From Eremophila alpestris peregrina (taxonomy: Eukaryota > Chordata > Aves > Passeriformes > Alaudidae): a stretch of 64,000 nt of DNA. Shown one piece after another: positions 48,401 through 61,700 of the stretch (its first letter is position 1; each line of letters begins with the position of its first letter). The position numbers and the translations under genes were made by a program. The stretch lies in the NCBI GenBank assembly GCA_009792885.1, contig WMCF01000018.1:9616927-9680926 (forward strand), in the 5' to 3' direction. The notes under the pieces were generated by a model. The model ran no database searches. It had not been told where the DNA came from and saw nothing but the letters and a program-made list of their open reading frames with translations.

Positions 48401-51400
48401 CTCACGTGGAAGTTGTTGGTATCTCAGTCCACCTCAGCTGTCACTGAGCACAGATGGTTGTGAACCCTGCTCATGGCTGCACAGCAAGCTGCTCAGGCCC
48501 CCTCAGGGCAGATAAATCAGTGTGTTCTGAGCAGCTCTTTGCTTCACCAGCTGTATTGAGTAGTTTCTGTATTGACTGCAGGAGGAATTTGCATGCAGAT
48601 GAAGACATGAGCATGGGGACACTTCAGTCTTGGGGTCAGAACTTGGAGGCTTTGCCAGGCTCTACAGAGGGAATATTGCTGAGCTTTTCATGTCGTTTCC
48701 TGAAGTTTCCTTAGTCAGAACAGTGAGTTGATTCAGCAAGTATTGATTTAGGGGAAGAATCCAAGAGATTATGTATGAAAAGCCATCCTAAATTACTCAG
48801 ATCTGTTGGTAATGAGGCTTGTGTGAAGGCTTAGTGCAGTGACACTTGGAACATGGCTGCATGACTCCCTGGAAGATACCCAGTGGCCAAGAATTCTGGG
48901 GCAACCACTGATACTGCTGCTGACACCCAGCATGGCCAGTTCTGAAGATATTAAATCCTGTAGCTGAAAGGGATTTTTTTTTTTTTTTTTACAAAGGGAA
49001 ATCAAAGCTACTTTGGCTGATGACAGGCTTTGCACCCTGTCATCAGACCAGTTAGGTCTTGTTAGAGTAGCACAACTTGCCTAAGAAGAATTGAGGCTAA
49101 GATTCAGGGCAAAGAAATGAAAAAGAAAGATAACTGGAACAGCCAGATGATAATTAAATGAGGTTTAGAATGCTGAATCAGTTTTCTCCTCAGTCTCTCA
49201 TGCTTCAAATTATTTACATTTTCTCATTGGAAATACAAAACTTTTAGAACTAATGCTGTCCTCTTGGGCTGGTCAAAGTTCTAACAAAACAAGTCAGCAA
49301 GCTCAAGAGTTTCTTCTTTGGACATACTAAAACAACTATGAAGCTTTTTTCAGACTTCCTTGGGCATCAGCTGTGCTCCTGCACATTTGCTATTTATTGA
49401 CAGAATGCACTATTATTGCACTATTTTGATATTATTAATAATAATACTACATAATAAATGGTAAATAAGAAATAATAACTACTTTCTTCTAGCATTGCTG
49501 GTATCAGGAGAGCATTGTACCTCTCAAATATCCTGCTCAGACAGAGATGAGAGAAAACCTAATGTTACAATAAACAGATTCTCTCCCTTTTCCCATACAC
49601 AAGACACAGACAAGATCTACAAAGAAAGCTAAATATATTAACCCATGCTAATGAAGCAGGAAACAAGGAGTGAGCTGGAATGATGAGCATGTGGGATGTG
49701 GCCCTAAAATCTGCAGGAATGAGGAAGGAGCCATACAGTGCCTGGGAGAATTCACAGATCTAAGGATCTTGCTAAGAGTTGTTCTGTCTTAGCAGGGAAT
49801 TGCAACACTGAGCATACAGAGTAGTGTTAGCATGCTCTCTTCAATTCCCTTCAAATTTTTGTCCTTCATTTTTCAGCCTAGGCTGTGTTGTTTTTCTGCA
49901 CTTCTTAACACTTTTAAGTTCTTCTGTAGAGTCTCTCCAGAACTGTGGAAAAGTTGTGTTTTATCTTTGAGGTGTTGCTGACTAAATTGCATCTGTTTTT
50001 CATGTTCAGAAGTTCCCACTCTTAAGATCTGGGAGGGAGATGCTGCATTTTCTAGAATTTCTTTTTACTGAAATAAAACTTCCCTTGGAATCTGTGGAGG
50101 GAGGTAATTGGCTAAACATTCTGTCCAGTGTTGCTCAACTGCTCAGATCACTTCACAGGCTCTGGAGTCTGGGCCAGCCTGGGCTGATTACTTTTCCACT
50201 TTGGACTGTTTTGCAAAGTTTGAGAATGAAAACAATCCCACAAACCCAAGAAATCTCATAATTGAATTGGCTTTTTACCAGTGAACTATATTACAACTCT
50301 ACCAAGAGCTCCCTTCCATCGTTGTTTCAACTCCCTGATAAGAAAAGGAAAAAAGTTTATTTGTAGAGGAGTTCAGTCTCTTTATCTTCTTTTTACAGAT
50401 GTGGAAGTTAAGCACAGAAAGATGAAGTTGTTTGTTCCGTGTCATCCAACAAAGCACTGGCAGAGAAAAAAACAGAAGTAGTCCTTCAGTGCTTTTTCTG
50501 TTGCATCACTCTGTCTTCCTGTTTTGATGAAAACTTCTAAAATGTCATTTTCATAGGTAAGTATGTGAGAAATATTCAGACTTCCTGAACAGTCTGACAA
50601 AAACTTTAGTTATGTCACATAAACTGAGGTTAGATAGAGTTCAAACTGAGACTAGGACTCCAAGCCTAAATTGTGTCTTTTCTGTTATATAGGGGCTTTT
50701 TTTTTTTTGGTAATTTTTTCTTATGGCAGGTATAATCTTTCATCAAAAGACATCTCAGCTCCAGCCTCAAATCTGTTGTACAACAGGATGCTGAGCCTTT
50801 TTGCTTTTTCATAGTACAGGGTTTTTTTTCTGCATTCTCAGGGATGGGCTTTCACTTTCCTAGAACTCAGAAATGTGTAAAAAGGATGTATGTGTAATAA
50901 GGAAAGGGTGATTGTCCAGTAATATTCATATTCCATTTTAGAGCTATTTATCCCATCAGTTTATAAAATTATTCTGATTTGTACTAACTGGGGGTAATTC
51001 CTGCTTTTCTGGAGCAATTTTAATCACAGAGTGGTACCCTTCTTCTTTTTCTACCCCCTCCAATTTGTCTTTCTTGTCTGTTTCAAGAACACATCCTAAA
51101 AAAACTTCACAACTTGACAATTCTCATGAACAAACAGACAGTGATTTACAAACTTGTACTTTAAATCATTTTTCTTTTTCAAGGGCCTGACATGTTTGCA
51201 GTAAACCTCATCTTAGTGTTGTTTTTTCAAAGAGGATGTGAAATTCTGGAGTAGTTGTGTTTCCTACCTTATGCACATGTGAGAAACTGCAGAGGAAATT
51301 ATATTCCTATAGCTGAGAGGACAAGAATTAGGAGACATGACTGTCCCTCGAGGCACTCTCTCCATAAATCTGGATTTATTGCTTGATGTCTTCATTTGGT

Positions 51401-54400
51401 ATATGCAGTATGTTGATAAAATTCATACTCCCCACAACCTGTGCCTACTTTATCTGTTTAGATTAGAACCACTTGCAGCCAAACACAGTTTCTTGTTGGG
51501 CAATTAAATATCACTACAAGCAGGGATGCTTGACCTCTCTCAGATTTCCCAGGCAAATCAAAAGCAAAACAAGAAAAAAAAAATCCCCATCAGCAGCATA
51601 CTCTTTGTTGCACCACTGACTTGTGGTTTACCAGAGAAATATGTTAAAATAGGCGGTAAAAAGCAGTATTTCTAAAATGCAAGTTTTAGAAGTGTTAAGA
51701 ACTTGATTTCAGTAAATGATGAAAACAAAAATAAGTGTTCTATACTGTACCCAAGAGCTGTGCAGTTACATCTAAAATCACTACTTATTTTAGCATGAAC
51801 AAGTTTAGTATTATTAAAATGCTCAAGACAGTTTTGGGGCCTATTAAATTAAATGAATGACTGGAGGAAACCATTATTTCACTATCTGAAAATGTCAAGC
51901 TCTGAAAGAAGTGAACTGCCTTAGGAAAATGGTGAAATTGGAAGATAAATACCACAGAAATATATCCTGAATAGACACAATGCTGTTTTAGGGAATAGCA
52001 TGTTAGTAGCAAGGGAATTCTGTGTGAGCTGTGAGATGCCCCCTGGCGTATTTCTGCTGAGACTGCTCATGGCCAGAGCAGGAGAAAACACCAGGACAGA
52101 GCACCTGAAGTATTGACAGAGGATAAGAAAGTGTAAAAGGTACAGGAAGCTACCTAAGGACACAAAGCTGCAGAAGAGGGATTGGTAGCAATGCCAATTA
52201 GCACCTAACTGCCATTTACAATCAGAAGAATTAGCTGTAAACTCCTCAGATTTAGGTAACATTTGCAGTAGTAGGGGTTAGAGGATGCTGTGTGGTGGTG
52301 GGGATCCAGCCGGGGAAGGGGCCAGCTGCATTTTATTGATGCTGCAGATGGAAGGGAGGTTGGAGAGGCTTTGGAGAGCCCCAGAGAAAGGAGCTCCATT
52401 CTTCACCCTGATGTCTCTGTGACAGAGAGCATTGTGAGGGTTATGGGGATCCCCAAACTTCTGTGCAGCCATGTGTCTGAACTCCTCTCACCACAAATTA
52501 CAGTACACTTTATATTCTTCCTACAGCAAATTCTACTTGTTTGGGGCTGCTGAAGAGGAAGAAGCAGGGAGGGGACAGGAGAAAATGAACGATTTCAGCA
52601 GAGAGGAAGGCAGGAATAGAATGTACTGAGCCCAAGGGGAAGGCTTTAAAGAGCAAGGATTTCTGTTACTGGGGTCAAAAATCACTGCTCCCAAGAAGCA
52701 ATGCTGTGACAGTAATGCTGCTCCCCTGGCTTTCAGGGACAGCAGTGGCTGGGCAGGTAGAAATCAATGTGTGCCTGATGTTTGTGTGCAATCCAGAACC
52801 CTGAGCAGGGTCCCTGTGTCCCAGGAAGTGGTGCAGTGACCACTGGGACATGCTCTTACAGCAGCCCTGGATTGCAGGTAGAATTTAAGGTAAAATATCA
52901 TTTGTTAGAGAAATGCCAGCAATAGCAGTAGTATCTTGAATAGGATAAGAAGAGAAAGAAGTGGAAATATTTCAAGGTCTGAGATTAGGCTGGTAGGCAC
53001 AAGAAGGATTTAGAAAAGTCAGGATTTTCTTGGAACAGTCTTGTCAAGGAAGAGAGAAAGAAACTGCTATTGGGGTAAGACAAATTAGAATTCTGTTGCC
53101 TCTAAATTGGTACAGATGGCTCTTCTCCAAACTTAAGTGGCAGTTCTAGATGCTGGGAAGTTGTTCTGTGGTGTTGATTATCCAGGACTTTACAAGAAAT
53201 AAAGTCACATAAACCATAAGGACCTAAATATGTGTAGGCAAGAGCAGATACAAAAGCAGGTGATTCTAAGAGTTTGGGGGGGAGCTCCTGCACTATAAAT
53301 TACCTGTTTATAACTGGATATTTATTATCTGCAACTCTCTTGTGGGGGATGACAAAACAAAATGTGTTTATTGCTTCATTCAAGAAAAAAAAGGACTATT
53401 ATAAACTATTTTCATAAGTAAACTAATCCAAATCTTTTTGTATGCCATTGGGATGGAAAAAAAAAAGAGTATATAATTTTGTATCACTAAGAGATAATAG
53501 CAGTGGTTGAGCTAGGTATCTGATTTTAATGTCTACATATTTTGGAGATTTTTTACTAATGAAAGCTTTGCTTCTCTTGTGGATTAAATAAGTGAGGACA
53601 GGGAAGTGAGGAAATGAGGGCAAAATCCCTTTGAACAGATCAATACTGGCTGTAACAAAATTTCATTTCAGCACTTCATTGCATAAAAATCTGTTGTAAG
53701 CCAAACAGTCCTGGTGGTCTTACAGCCTTTGTTGCCAAAAGAAAGAAGATAAAAATTTCAGCTTTCATTGTAATGAAAGCTTCCAGTTCTGATCACAGGA
53801 ATAAAGCTTAAAGATTTGACAAATACATAAAACGATGGCTCATCCTACAGAGTCCAATTAAAAATCAAAAATAAGCGAAGAGACAAAGGGAAACAGCTTT
53901 TAGTGTTTTTTAACAAAGCCATTCTCCTGATTTTACAGAGACCAGCTCCGGGTTTTATTAGTGCTCAGGCTGCTAATGCTGAGCATAAGTCCCAAATATG
54001 TTGTCTGGCATTGCACCAGTTTGAGTTAAACCAAAATATATTATCCATTCTCCTAAATGCAAGCTTCTGCTGCAGCAGATTTTGAAACCAAGTTATCTGA
54101 GAGTTCCAAAGCAGTACCAGATGGTGCCTGGAGGTTGGCTGGAATTTGTGGTCTCTCTCGTCTTGCCACATGTTTCACCACTTGCAATATTCTAAATTAT
54201 ATTGTTCAGTTATTTGTCTCCTTGGCTCAATATTCCCTTTCTTTCATGTTCTGCTGCAGTTCTGCATGGTTTCACTAGGTGGGTCCCCACAACAGTGCAC
54301 TGGGAAAGTAAATTGCTGAGCAGCCTGCACACCCTCAGGTAACTTTATCTCCCAGTCAGCTTTGTTTTCACTTCCTGTGGCAGAATTCACTGCACCTCGT

Positions 54401-54780
54401 GTTTTGATGCACAGTCTGGTGATCAGTGTGTTGGCAAGTTGTCATAAAGGGGCAGGTTCTTCCTAGGACTATTTGCATTTCAAACTTACCTATTTCAAAT
54501 AGAATTTAAAACCAGTGTAAGGTTTTTGATAGGTTAGTTTTTTGATAGTTAGGTTCAGTGCCATCAATTTTTGCAATCATTTTACCTTTCAAAGGGTGAT
54601 AAAAAGCTGGTGATCAGCAGCATTACATATATACTTCCTTTCCAAAATCACATCATTTTTAATGATTTGATACTATTTATACTAGTCAAAAACAAAAAAT
54701 CCTTTCTATGTGTGTGAAGTATTAACTTGATGCTTTTAAAGATCTAGAAATAAAGCAACACACTTTCAGGACAGTATTAG
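45401..54780. other. Intergenic sequence upstream of GALNT11 (proximal)
   Basis: No exon, RNA gene or repeat family that I can support. It contains homopolymer runs: A17 at 47,823-47,839, T17 at 48,974-48,990 and T12 at 50,697-50,708, plus an AT-rich TAATAATAA-type stretch near 49,431-49,482. Open frames are short and overlap each other in several frames. Confidence 0.65.
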
Positions 54781-55243
54781 TGTAGGAGATAAAATAAAGG
54801 CTGCTCTTTACTGGAGGCCTCCAAGGGGCAGATATGGAAAAGTGGCCTCCCCACATAGGGTGAATACAGTTCTATAAATTTAGCATATTAGTATAATAGA
54901 CAAAAATCACCAATTAGAAGCATAAGTGATGAAGTAATTGCCTCTTTTTGATTCCACACCTTCTGTAGCCCCCTTTTAGATAGGAACTGAACTTTTTTGA
55001 TGAAAATGTGTCTCAAAGAGCTGGTTTCAACCTTGGCTCCCAGAGAGCCAAGATAGGACAGGGGCCTTGGACCCACAGGGTTTGGAGCCTCTGGAATGTG
55101 TTTTGTCTTTCTGCCTCTCAGGGTAGGGAAGAGGTAGGGAAAAATACTGGAGTTAAAAATACAGGCTACAAAGCTACAAATATATGTGAAAATAATATAG
55201 AGAATCTATAAAAGCAATAAAGGCAAAAATCAATTCAGCATCA
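54781..55243. mobile_element. LTR-like repeat block (tentative)
   Basis: The stretch starts TGTAGGAGATAAAATAAAGG and runs through GAATACAGTTCTATAAATTT to an AATAAAGGC stretch near 55,216. Its composition and motif order (TG start, TATA-like TATAAATTT, AATAAA signals, CA possible at the end) resemble avian LTRs that I have only a general memory of. No target-site duplication or inverted termini could be confirmed, and orientation is unclear. Confidence 0.35.
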
Positions 55244-58200
55244 ATTGACTAGAGTTAAAAGAAAGACTTTTTAGCTACAATCTTCAAAAGTTTTCTTTCC
55301 AAGTGTTTTATATGTGTATATTTAACATGGAAAAGTATTTACTCCCTAGACCTGACCAAAACTAAACCCAACACAAAGCTTCAGACCTCTGTATCTGATA
55401 ATGACCCATAGAGAAGAAAAAGGAAAATAAATCATATATTATCAGTATTTTTAATGTCCATGGTGCTCTGACTAAGGAGGCAGGTGGCTTCTTTACTGTG
55501 TCAGATTGTGTCTTCACCCTGCAAAGAGAGAGGATCCTTTAACCTGCAGAGAGATCTCTACTGTCATGTCCAGGCTGTTTCTGACATTTGAACTTGTACA
55601 CTTAAACCCATGGCTCTTTATCATGTAGTTCTGTAACACTGATTTAACTTAGAATGGTTAAGTCTTTCTCTGGATGACTTATCTAAGGGTAACTTCAGTG
55701 TCCACTTCTCATATCTTGACACCTACAGAAAAAAATCAAAACTATTTCCATTATTGTGAAGTTTGCGATTATTTTTTCTTCCTCTTTTGTTCCCCTCTTA
55801 CCCAGGCTCAATTTATATTTAATCTGCTTATTTGACATGATTAGACAATTCTTGGAAGCCTATCAAGAAGCACAAATTTTGGTTGAACTAAAGCTCTTAC
55901 TCCTTTTGATTTATGTTTAAAGGGCAAAGAAAGGTTTAGAAAATTCTTACATTATGTATTACAGAGATAAAGTGAAAATTAAAATTGATTGTTTTCTTGC
56001 TCAGTAACCAACCTGCATCAAATAAAACTCATGATCATTATTGACTGTATTTAAAGTCAGAAAATCTTGGTTTTTCAAATTAAAGATGGGAAAGGCTGTC
56101 ACAGTACACATAAACATGGTGGGACTTTATGTCAGAGATCTGGCTCAAAATTTATCCTCAGGAGTGACTATAACATCTGATTTCCTGTTTTTAGCAGGCA
56201 GGTAGATTGAACCTTTTGTGTTTTACCCAAACCAGTTTGCTTTTCCTCATTTTGATGCAAGACCCAACTTGGAAAGAAATACCTTCTGTACTGGTTTAGT
56301 TGACTAATTTCTCTAAATGATAGTTATGAGCTCCAGTACTTATCTCATCATTGTCAAACGTCCATCAGTTACAATCACCTTTCTTCATCTGGGGTCCAAA
56401 TCTTTATTCAGGCTGAGTGCAAATGCTCTAGGAATCCAGGGCAATGAAGAGCAGTGAGGATTCCAATAAAACCCTGATTGAGATTTGGAAAGAGCTTGTG
56501 TGTCTGAGCCTGGAGACTTGATGTACACAGGGGCATCTCATGCTCTCCTGGGTTAGAGTCACCCTTGTGTGTCCCTGGGCAGTGACCCGGGTGTGGTGGG
56601 AGTGCTCATCACCTCAACTTGCAGTTACAAACCTCACAGCCAGACACACTACATGAGGTTGGTGTGCTCACACTTGTCTGGCACCATCATTTCCTCTGGG
56701 AAAATGGCAAAAGCAAGTGGCGACTTGTCTGTCTCCGTGTGGGCGGGAGCCTCCTGAGAACGCAGCGTTTGGCACCGTGAGCAAGCCAAGTTCAAACGTC
56801 CTCGAGCTATGAGTTGTTGACATCTTCTCTCAGAATTGACATATAAACTACTGAAAGCAGTTTTGGTGCTGCCTTATCTTAACAGTACCTTCAAAACTTA
56901 CCGTGATTCCCAAGTCACCCTGACCGGGGAATGTACTTAGGGCAAAGGGTGTTAACATTTGCATTGTCCCACTCGTCTGCAGGCAGTGAAGGAAACAGCA
57001 CTTACAGCCTCATCGGGGACCTGGGAGAGGCAAAGCACACTCCATTAAATGCTTATGTCTTGCTGCCCCACAGTGGCTGTGTTTACAAAAGGAACAATCC
57101 CGACAACAGAGGCAGTGGTGAACATTTCAAAGCATTTCTTAGCAGCAGTTTCTCATTCGGGTCATTAACTCCACAAAACAGACTCTGCATTTGCACGGTT
57201 CTGTGTTTGCTGCTCTGAATTTGAATGCAATTGAGCATGGTGGTGTCATACCTGTGCTACCAGTGATGGACCTGTCCCTCCTTTAGAGGAGGTGGTATAA
57301 AGTGCCAAGTATCACTCTTGTAATGAAATCGGGGAAGGTAAATACACCATAGAAATATTCCAAGGCCTCTTGAGGCAAGCGAACCTTGGCTACAACACCA
57401 AAAATCTGAGTTGTTCATAGAGGATTAAAGTGGTAGGCATCCTCTGGGCTACAGCAGGATTTAACAAATACCTGTGAATGAAACGTTCAAAAGGACTCTA
57501 AGGCAAAGCTCGACTGCAACTTGGAGTGAGCACAGAGGGAAAAGAAAAAGCAGCCCAGGATCACGTTACTCATCTGACTGCAAAGGGCTCTGTTTTCAGC
57601 GCTGCCCCCAGGGCTTTACCTGATCTATCCAAATAAGCCTGCCCTTCCCTGCAATCATTCATACATAAACAACTCTAAATACTTTTCTGACTGTTCTGCC
57701 AGTTTCAGCTCTTCTTGCTTATTCAGTGCCTGCTCTCCTGCCAAAACAACAAACTGAGCTCGTGTGGGTTGTGGCTGGGGGCAGAGGCAGGCAACAGTGG
57801 TCTGTCCATTTCCTTTGTTTTCAGTGTTTCTCTTTGGCCTTTCCTTGGGTAGAATCCAAGGGATGGATCATTGCTGGTTCCATCATGATGCAGATGGAAC
57901 AGACATCACTTTTCAAACAATGACAGCTTTATGAAGCTTTACAATCTCAGCCAAAGTCTTGATGCTATCATCAGTCATGTCTTTCTTCCCAGTCCCCGCA
58001 GGTGACTGCAGCTGGCAGTAGATCTTTTGACAGTCAGATTCTCTATGTTATCTCTTTTGGACCAAGCCTTTAAATAATTGGACAGGAAGATCTGGGAAAG
58101 ATATATGCTGTTTCAAGGCATAAATAACATAATGCTGAGTGCTACAGAAAGCTTTAATTTAATTTAGTTCGATTTGGTTCAAACATGGTCATCTGGTTTG

Positions 58201-58599
58201 GCTGCAACCATGATTTCTGTAGATTTATGCTCAGTTTTTTCTTAGACCACTGACTGTCATATACAAATCATTTCACTGTACCTTAATTCCTCAGCTCTTC
58301 AGTGGGAATAAGATGTTCTTGACTTAGAAGAAATGGAGATAAAGAGTGATGGGATAAGGAGTTTGTGTGATTTTCTGATTTTCTAGTAGTAGAGATCCAT
58401 ATACATAACTGAAACACAGGGCTGAAATGCCAAGAGACTTTGTTATTAACAACAGAGAAATGTGGAGAGCACTGCCATCAAATGATGTTTCATCCCTATG
58501 GAGAAAGGCAGACCATGCCTTTACTATTTAAGCTTTCAGAGATCAAGTGAACTTAAGTTTTGGGTACTTTCTGACAAAGTCACTGTAATAGTGACAGTC
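55244..58599. other. Intergenic sequence (distal, part 1)
   Basis: No gene that I can support. A local cluster of CpG sites at about 56,720-57,350 stands out from the CpG-poor surroundings and is discussed as a possible regulatory element. The rest is AT-leaning sequence. Confidence 0.6.
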
Positions 58600-58790
58600 A
58601 CAAGGAAGAAATGTTTTACAGTGAGGGTGGTGAGGCACTGGCACAGGTTGCCCAGAGAGCTGGTGGATGCCTCATCCCTGGAAACATTTGAGGTCAGTTT
58701 GGATTGGCCTCAGAGCAACCTGCTCTGCTTGAAGACGTCCCTGCTTGTTGCTGGGGCTAGATAAGGTCCCCTCCAACCCAAACCCTTCTT
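58600..58790 (+). mobile_element. CR1 LINE 3'-end fragment, plus orientation
   Basis: GGAAGAAATGTTTTACAGTG followed by AGGGTGGTGAGGCACTGGCA, CAGGTTGCCCAGAGAGC, CTCATCCCTGGAAACATTTG, CAGAGCAACCTGCTCTG and CCTCCAACCCAAACCCTTCT matches the last about 190 bp of CR1. The usual terminal ATTCTATG repeats are replaced by a short CTTTAAAGAAG-type stretch that repeats once. Confidence 0.9.
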
Positions 58791-61700
58791 TAAAGAAGGT
58801 GCTTTAAAGAAGTTTAATTCTTCAATTTCCTTTCAGCCAATTGTGATGATTACTCAGAGCTTCATTTTAGGTCACAAAGTATCTTTGATGGTGATCAAAG
58901 ATTCACCTTTTAATCTGCAGGTATTAGCCCAAGGCTGGTTTTTTGCTTGCAACACACCAAAAGTATTTATGTAAATAGAAAAAAAAAAGAAGGAAAAGAA
59001 CCTCAACCAAGGACACACACACATTCACATTTGCCTTTTTTTATTCTCCCACCCTTTTACACAAAGGGGCAATTGCAGATACCTGGCCTTTTCTGGAATG
59101 TAATCTGGGAGGTGATTTCATTTTTGCTGTGGTAAGAGGGACAGCACAATCCCAGCAGCAACAGCATCCTGCCAGCTGGTGCTGCCACCAGAATATCATC
59201 AGCAGCTGTGAGCCTGAGGATGAGCAATTCAACAGCTATGGATCAGGGGCAGCAAAGCAGCCTTAGATGGTTTGACCTATGGCATTTTAGGATATTTACT
59301 TGCTTCCCAGAAGTCTGGGAGGCTCTGGATTCCTTGGCGTGGGGCTGAGCCAGGAACACAGATTAACTGAAGGACTGTTGCTGTTTTGTCTTGGGTGAGG
59401 CCTTGTGGGCAGCCAGCTGTTTTATTTTGTGTTTTGCACAAAAGGTTCCTTTAAATCTGTGTGTTCTAGGGATGAAGGCTTGGAAGTGAGAGGATAAACT
59501 GGGATTTTTTTCCTTTCTTTACACAGAGGTCTTCACTTGCCAACACTGTTGGCAAAAGCAGACAGAAGAGAAATTCCCTCAGAGCAATGCTCATGCACAC
59601 TGCCCTAACCACGGAAAGTTTAAAGCAGAAGGCTCAGTCCAATCTGATGCTAAGGGCCTGATTTTAAAATCCTCTTGCTGCCTGTCCCTGGCTGTTTCAG
59701 GTCACTGCTGGAGCCATGCTGAACATACTGAAGTTCTGAAAGTCAGGATCCAAATGTCTAATGCTGTAGCTGGACTAAAATTCCCATCCTTATGTGTACA
59801 CAGGGAACTCTGCTGACTTCAGTGGGTTTCTCCATAGACAAAAGAGTTCACCTAGAATTAAATGCTTATCTGTTTGCAGATAATAGATAATGGGTGTCCT
59901 CCTGTCAGGAGACAGCCTGAACAAAACCAGGAGACACTGTGGGCTCAGTGATACTTGTGTAAACCACATGCAGTGGCTTTCTTAGATCATCCTTTTATAA
60001 TGCCATGTTCTTGTAACACAGTCCTTACTTTTTTTCACATTTTAAACCAGAGAAATGATTATGTGCTCTCTGCAGTAATAGCTCTTCCTGCCAAAACTGC
60101 CTCAGAACAGAAGGAAAAGACAGCTTTGCTTTTCCAGCTATGGCTTTTTAAAACATTTTTGTCTGAATCTGTTAGGCTCCCAGAGAATGCTCCATGGATA
60201 TGTAGCACATTATGTTATTACTGCAGTCTATCTGTGTTAAACCCTTTATCATTCCACAGCCCTTTGAAACAGGGAAGGCTTGTAAGTCCTGGTTTCACAA
60301 ATGAGCAAAGAGTAGCACAGCACTTAACCCCTGTAAGATTCCTCCTGGGCAGAATTCCCACATGGGAAGAGCCTTCTTTGTCCCTGCCTCAGCCCACTGA
60401 TGGCAGTGATGTGAATGAACCACGAGGGATTGTGTCCATGCTGGAGACAGGGGCCAAGGGGATAGAACCAGACCTGCTCCCACATATTTCAATAAAAACT
60501 AGGAGCACACAGTACTCTGGGAAGGTGGATCTGAAGTGATTTGGAGTAGTCACCCTCTAACTGCTTGTAAGAAATCTGCCAGGGATTTTGCTATTTGTGT
60601 GTCTCAACCTGTTTTTGTTTTCTTATGCGGTAATGAACAAAAATTAAAATTGATAAACATACTGATAAGTTAATTAGTAACTCTCTTAACAATGTTGGCC
60701 TTCAGATTGCCATTAGGAAGCATTTAAGCTAATAGAGAGATCTTAGAATTCTTATTCCAGCTTCCTTGCACACCTGCCTGTCTGTACTGATCAAATCTTT
60801 GAGGTTTTCCTCACAGCTGTTAAGAGATAGAAACTTTAATAGCATGTGTACATAAGTTGTGCAGCTAGGTCAAAGTCCATACAGCTAAAAGAAACTCAGG
60901 CCTCAGGTTTCCAAGTTTATATATAGATTTTTTTTTTTCTGATGCAACAAAATGAAAAACAAACCCATAAAGCATGTGGACCCATCCCAAACCGGTGAAC
61001 ACACTTTAAACCCCAAGAAAATGCAAACAGAAAAGTGCTTGCTACATTCAGGCTTCTGTCCTAGATTCACCCAGACAGTTCCAAACTGTTTTGGCTTTTC
61101 CTCGAGTTTCTGGATATACTTAGATTATAAAATCCTCTAGATATCCTATAATTATATGTAAGGATATCCTCTAGATAATCTTATACTGGTGAGATTCTCT
61201 AGTATTATATATATATCTATAGGATATCTCACTGATGTATTAAATAAAATATATACTACTAGAGAATCTCACCAGTATAAGTTGAGATGTAATCTCTATT
61301 GTCAGTGTAAAAACTGGCATTGTAGTGGTGATTCTCAATCTCCAACCCCTTCACTGTTTGCCACTGCAGGGACTAAAACTTGCTGAGCAAGTGCAGCTTT
61401 TCACCCCAGGAATTTCTGCTGTTTGCCAGTGGCTTGGGCCTTGCAAGTCAGTGATAGATTTCCCTTGTGACTTGAGCAAGTCCTGCATTGGTGTGCAATA
61501 AGTGTTCCAGGAGTTTGCCATTTACCCCCCAAGGAACAGACCCACAATGCTGAAAGGAGAGCTGAATTCATATGCCACCTGTGTAGAATCTGTTTTACCT
61601 TTACAGAAGATCTGTGGATAAAACAAAATAAAACCCACAAGGTTTTTAATAATGAAAAAAATTACAAATATATACAGGATGGGTCACTAGGATTGTGTTT

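Noticed and set aside
59955..60539. 194-codon plus-strand open frame
   Set aside because: It is the longest frame in the intergenic part, but there is no domain, no low-complexity bias typical of coding DNA, no splice context and no nearby promoter. A frame of this length is not surprising in 64 kb read in six frames.
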